Positions 61,890 through 64,000 of a stretch of DNA of 64,000 nt are shown one piece after another. This DNA is from Kineosporiaceae bacterium. GTDB lineage: Bacteria > Actinomycetota > Actinomycetes > Actinomycetales > Kineosporiaceae. The DNA lies in assembly GCA_016713225.1 (NCBI GenBank), contig JADJPO010000005.1, positions 273,064 through 337,063 on the forward strand, in the 5' to 3' direction. The position numbers were made by a program, and so were the translations under genes. Positions within the stretch are counted from its first letter, which is position 1. Every line of letters starts with the position of its first letter. Below the pieces are notes generated by a model. That model was given only the letters and a program-made list of their open reading frames with translations, searched no databases and was not told where the DNA came from.

Positions 61890-62837
61890 TCAGGATAGGC
61901 GCTCGGCGCGCCTCGCCACGGCCTGAGCCCACAGCCGCCCCGCACGATACGACGAACGGACCAACGGGCCGGACATCACGCCGGCGAAGCCGAGCTGCTC
62001 GGCCTCGCTCTGCAGCTCCACGAACTCCTCGGGGCGTACCCACCGCTCGACGGGGTGGTGCCGGGTCGAGGGGCGCAGGTACTGGGTGATGGTGATCAGG
62101 TCGCAGCCCGCCGCGTGCAGGTCGGCCAGCGCCTGGCTGATCTCGTCGCGGGTCTCGCCCATGCCCAGGATCAGGTTCGACTTGGTGACCATGCCGGCGT
62201 CCCGGGCCTGCGTGATCACGTTCAGCGAGCGCTCGTAGGAGAAGGCCGGCCGGATCCGCCGGAACACCCGGGGCACGGTCTCGAGATTGTGGGCGAACAC
62301 CTCGGGGGCGGCCTCGAAGACCTGACCGAGCAGCTCCGGCTTGCCCGAGAAGTCGGGCGTGAGGATCTCGACGCCGGTGCCCGGGGAGATCTCGTGGACG
62401 GCGCGCACCGTCTCGGCGTAGAGCCAGGCACCCTCGTCGTCCAGGTCGTCGCGGGCCACGCCGGTGATGGTGGCGTAGCGCAGTTCCATCGTCTTGATCG
62501 ACTCGGCGACCCGGCGGGGTTCGTCCCGGTCGAGCGGGTCGGGCTTGCCGCTGTCGATCTGGCAGAAGTCGCAGCGCCGGGTGCAGGCGGCACCCCCGAT
62601 GAGGAAGGTGGCCTCGCGGTCCTCCCAGCACTCGAAGATGTTCGGGCAGCCGGCCTCCTGGCACACCGTGTGCAGGCCCTCGGTCCGGACCAGGTTCTGC
62701 AGGTCTCGGTACTGCGGCCCCATCTTCGCCGTGATCCGGATCCACTCCGGCTTGCGCTCGATCGGGGTCTCGGCGTTGCGGGCCTCGATCCGCAGCAGCC
62801 GCTTGGGCTGGGGGGTGGGCTCGGAGGTGGTGGTCAT
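61890..62837 (-). CDS. lipA: Lipoyl synthase
   Basis: A 315-aa radical SAM enzyme that inserts two sulfurs into octanoyl groups on E2 and H-protein subunits. The auxiliary cluster cysteines are in CQEAGCPNIFECWE (CX4CX5C), and the radical SAM cluster is CTRRCDFCQI (CX3CX2C). ARDDLDDEGAW, HNLETVPRVFRRIRP and VMSGPLVRSSYRA follow. It overlaps lipB by ATGA, so they are co-translated. The ATG at 62837 is chosen over an upstream open frame within lipB. Confidence 0.97.
   Translation of the reverse strand: MTTTSEPTPQPKRLLRIEARNAETPIERKPEWIRITAKMGPQYRDLQNLVRTEGLHTVCQEAGCPNIFECWEDREATFLIGGAACTRRCDFCQIDSGKPDPLDRDEPRRVAESIKTMELRYATITGVARDDLDDEGAWLYAETVRAVHEISPGTGVEILTPDFSGKPELLGQVFEAAPEVFAHNLETVPRVFRRIRPAFSYERSLNVITQARDAGMVTKSNLILGMGETRDEISQALADLHAAGCDLITITQYLRPSTRHHPVERWVRPEEFVELQSEAEQLGFAGVMSGPLVRSSYRAGRLWAQAVARRAERLS
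61892..61897 (-). promoter_or_regulatory. Leaderless -10 box of the DUF4191 gene
   Basis: TATCCT, seven bases before the ATG at 61884. It lies inside the last codons of lipA. Confidence 0.55.
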
Positions 62838-63574
62838 GACCGGCTCCCGGTGAGAGTGGCGCCGAGGGCGGCGCGCAGCCGGCGTTCGGCCAGCGGCAGC
62901 ACCTCGGCGACGGTGACGTCGCGGTCGAGCTCGGCGCTCAACGAGGTGACGTCGGCATCGTCGATGCCGCACGGCACGATGTGGCCGAAGGCCGAGAGGT
63001 CGGGATTGCAGTTGATCGCGAAGCCGTGCATGGTCACGCCCTGGCTGACCCGGATGCCGATCGCGGCCACCTTGCGGTCACGACGGGGGCGGGCCGAGGG
63101 TGCCGCGCCGATCGGCCCCACCCCGGTGATCGGGGCGGCGACGCCGGCACCGGGAACGGCCTGGGCAGGGTCGGCCGCGATCCATACCCCGGTGCGGCCC
63201 TTGACCACGTCGGCGGTCACGCCTAGGTCGGCGCACATCCCGATCAGGGCGCGTTCGAGCCGGCGCACGTGAGCCACGACGTCCACCGGGTCGGGCAGCC
63301 GCACGATCGGGTAGCCGACGAGCTGGCCCGGCCCGTGCCAGGTGATCTTCCCGCCGCGGTCGACCTCGATCACGGGAGTACCGTCGTCCGGGCGTTCGTG
63401 GGGCTCGGTGCGCTTGCCCGCGGTGTAGACCGGCAGATGTTCCAGCAGCAACACGGTGTCCGGCCGCTCGCCGGAGCAGACCTGCGCGTGGACGGCGCGC
63501 TGGTGGTCCCAGGCGCGCTGGTAGTCGACCGGGTCATCGCCGATCCCGACCACCTCGAAGGCCAGCTCGCTCAT
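62834..63574 (-). CDS. lipB: Octanoyl-[ACP]:protein N-octanoyltransferase
   Basis: A 246-aa enzyme that transfers octanoate from ACP to lipoyl domains, the step before LipA. Motifs include DYQRAWDHQRAVHAQVCSGE, LLLEHLPVYTAGKRTEP, VDRGGKITWHGPGQLVGYPI (with the catalytic Lys in the loop), and HGFAINCNPDLSAFGHIVPCGI, which holds the catalytic Cys. It is the first gene of the lipB-lipA operon, with a leaderless -10 box. Complete. Confidence 0.97.
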   Translation of the reverse strand: MSELAFEVVGIGDDPVDYQRAWDHQRAVHAQVCSGERPDTVLLLEHLPVYTAGKRTEPHERPDDGTPVIEVDRGGKITWHGPGQLVGYPIVRLPDPVDVVAHVRRLERALIGMCADLGVTADVVKGRTGVWIAADPAQAVPGAGVAAPITGVGPIGAAPSARPRRDRKVAAIGIRVSQGVTMHGFAINCNPDLSAFGHIVPCGIDDADVTSLSAELDRDVTVAEVLPLAERRLRAALGATLTGSRS

Positions 63575-63580
63575 GGGATC

Positions 63581-63586
63581 AGCCTA
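63581..63586 (-). promoter_or_regulatory. Leaderless -10 box of lipB-lipA
   Basis: TAGGCT, six bases before the ATG at 63574. Confidence 0.6.
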
Positions 63587-63673
63587 CGTGCCGCGGTGTG
63601 GTGCGCGCCGTTCGGTCCCGACCGGCGGACACGGCCGCGCGGGGTGGTGCGCTCGGTTGTCGGTGGTGGTCAG

Positions 63674-63679
63674 TACCCT
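63674..63679 (+). promoter_or_regulatory. Leaderless -10 box of the MMPL gene
   Basis: TACCCT, seven bases before the GTG at 63687. Confidence 0.5.
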
Positions 63680-63686
63680 CACCTTC

Positions 63687-64000
63687 GTGAGCACCGAACC
63701 TGGTTCCCCCCTGCACAGTTACCTCGAACCCACCACTGCTGCCGACCCGGACGCCGACCTGCCGCAGCGCCCCGGGTGGGTGCGCCGCTACCGCTGGGTC
63801 TTCGCGCTGCTCCTGCTCGTGGCGTGGCTGCTGGTCGGCGGCGGCGGTGGGCAGTTCGCCGGCAAGCTGTCGCAGGTCCAGAAGAACGACACCTCCTCGT
63901 TCCTGCCGGCGGATGCCGAGTCGTTCAGGGCCTCACAGCTGCTCACCAAGTTCGCCACCGAGCAGACGTTCCCGGCGTTCCTGCTGGTGGACAGCGACTC
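63687..64000 (+). CDS. MMPL/RND-family transporter, N-terminal fragment
   Basis: About 104 codons, open to the window edge. They start at GTG (STEPGSPLHSYLEP) and go on to a membrane segment (WVFALLLLVAWLLVGGGGG) and an extracytoplasmic stretch (FAGKLSQVQKNDTSSFLPADAE then SFRASQLLTKF). The first helix and the 'N.....LP..A.S' pattern match MMPL-type RND transporters (mycobacterial membrane protein large). The rest lies outside the window, so substrate and completeness cannot be judged. The gene has a leaderless -10 box. Confidence 0.8.
   Translation, partial: MSTEPGSPLHSYLEPTTAADPDADLPQRPGWVRRYRWVFALLLLVAWLLVGGGGGQFAGKLSQVQKNDTSSFLPADAESFRASQLLTKFATEQTFPAFLLVDSD

Overview
The window is high-GC chromosomal DNA from an actinobacterium (Actinomycetota). 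The evidence is the dense GC-rich coding, many GTG starts, TAnnnT -10 boxes lying 6-7 nt before start codons (leaderless transcripts), polyphosphate glucokinase, and a core gene set typical of the phylum: map, panB, nadE, glnA2, glnE, glnA, RDD, DUF4191, lipA, lipB. I cannot resolve the genus.

Layout. 1-4.1 kb is a Ter stress-response locus: a DUF475 membrane protein (partial), three TerD-family proteins, a TerA-like protein, a TelA-like protein and a small partner. It is followed at 4.1-6.1 kb by a HAD hydrolase and a StiP-type phosphoribosyltransferase, two genes of the biosynthetic module known to accompany ter genes. 6.1-9.2 kb holds a translationally coupled histidine kinase, a kinase-like membrane protein and a LuxR-type response regulator. 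9.4-11.5 kb encodes two secreted proteins, a cutinase-like esterase and an SH3/CHAP protein.

11.67-17.68 kb is a nest of mobile elements. The outer insertion sequence has an rve-type transposase and ~57-bp inverted repeats. Inside it are the tail of an IS21 element (istB), a recombinase-trio-like element ending at hairpins within istB, and an IS256-family element. The IS256 transposase gene is interrupted by a 2.18-kb group II intron whose removal restores the transposase frame exactly. The nest stops about 50 bp upstream of rnpB (RNase P RNA, 17731-18129). A TIR-like protein follows rnpB.

19.5-33.4 kb is mostly housekeeping: ppgK, a two-TM potassium channel (frameshifted), map, panB, nadE, glnA2, a glutamine amidotransferase and glnE. 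33.4-44.2 kb holds proteins of unknown role, a PLD-like protein, a DUF559-type protein, pgi, a secreted gamma-glutamyltransferase, and an ATP-grasp plus aminotransferase pair. 44.2-44.9 kb is a vapBC pair, 45-53.8 kb is recCBD, and 53.9-58.9 kb contains a Pro-rich membrane protein, a secreted DMF-amidohydrolase-like protein (frameshifted) and a decayed hipBA pair. 59-64 kb returns to core genes: glnA with a textbook GlnR box, RDD, DUF4191, lipBA and the start of an MMPL transporter.

Five reading frames (TelA-like, the small ter protein, the K+ channel, the DMF-like protein and hipB) are each broken by what looks like a single-base indel. This is either real decay or assembly error, and it affects how those genes should be read.
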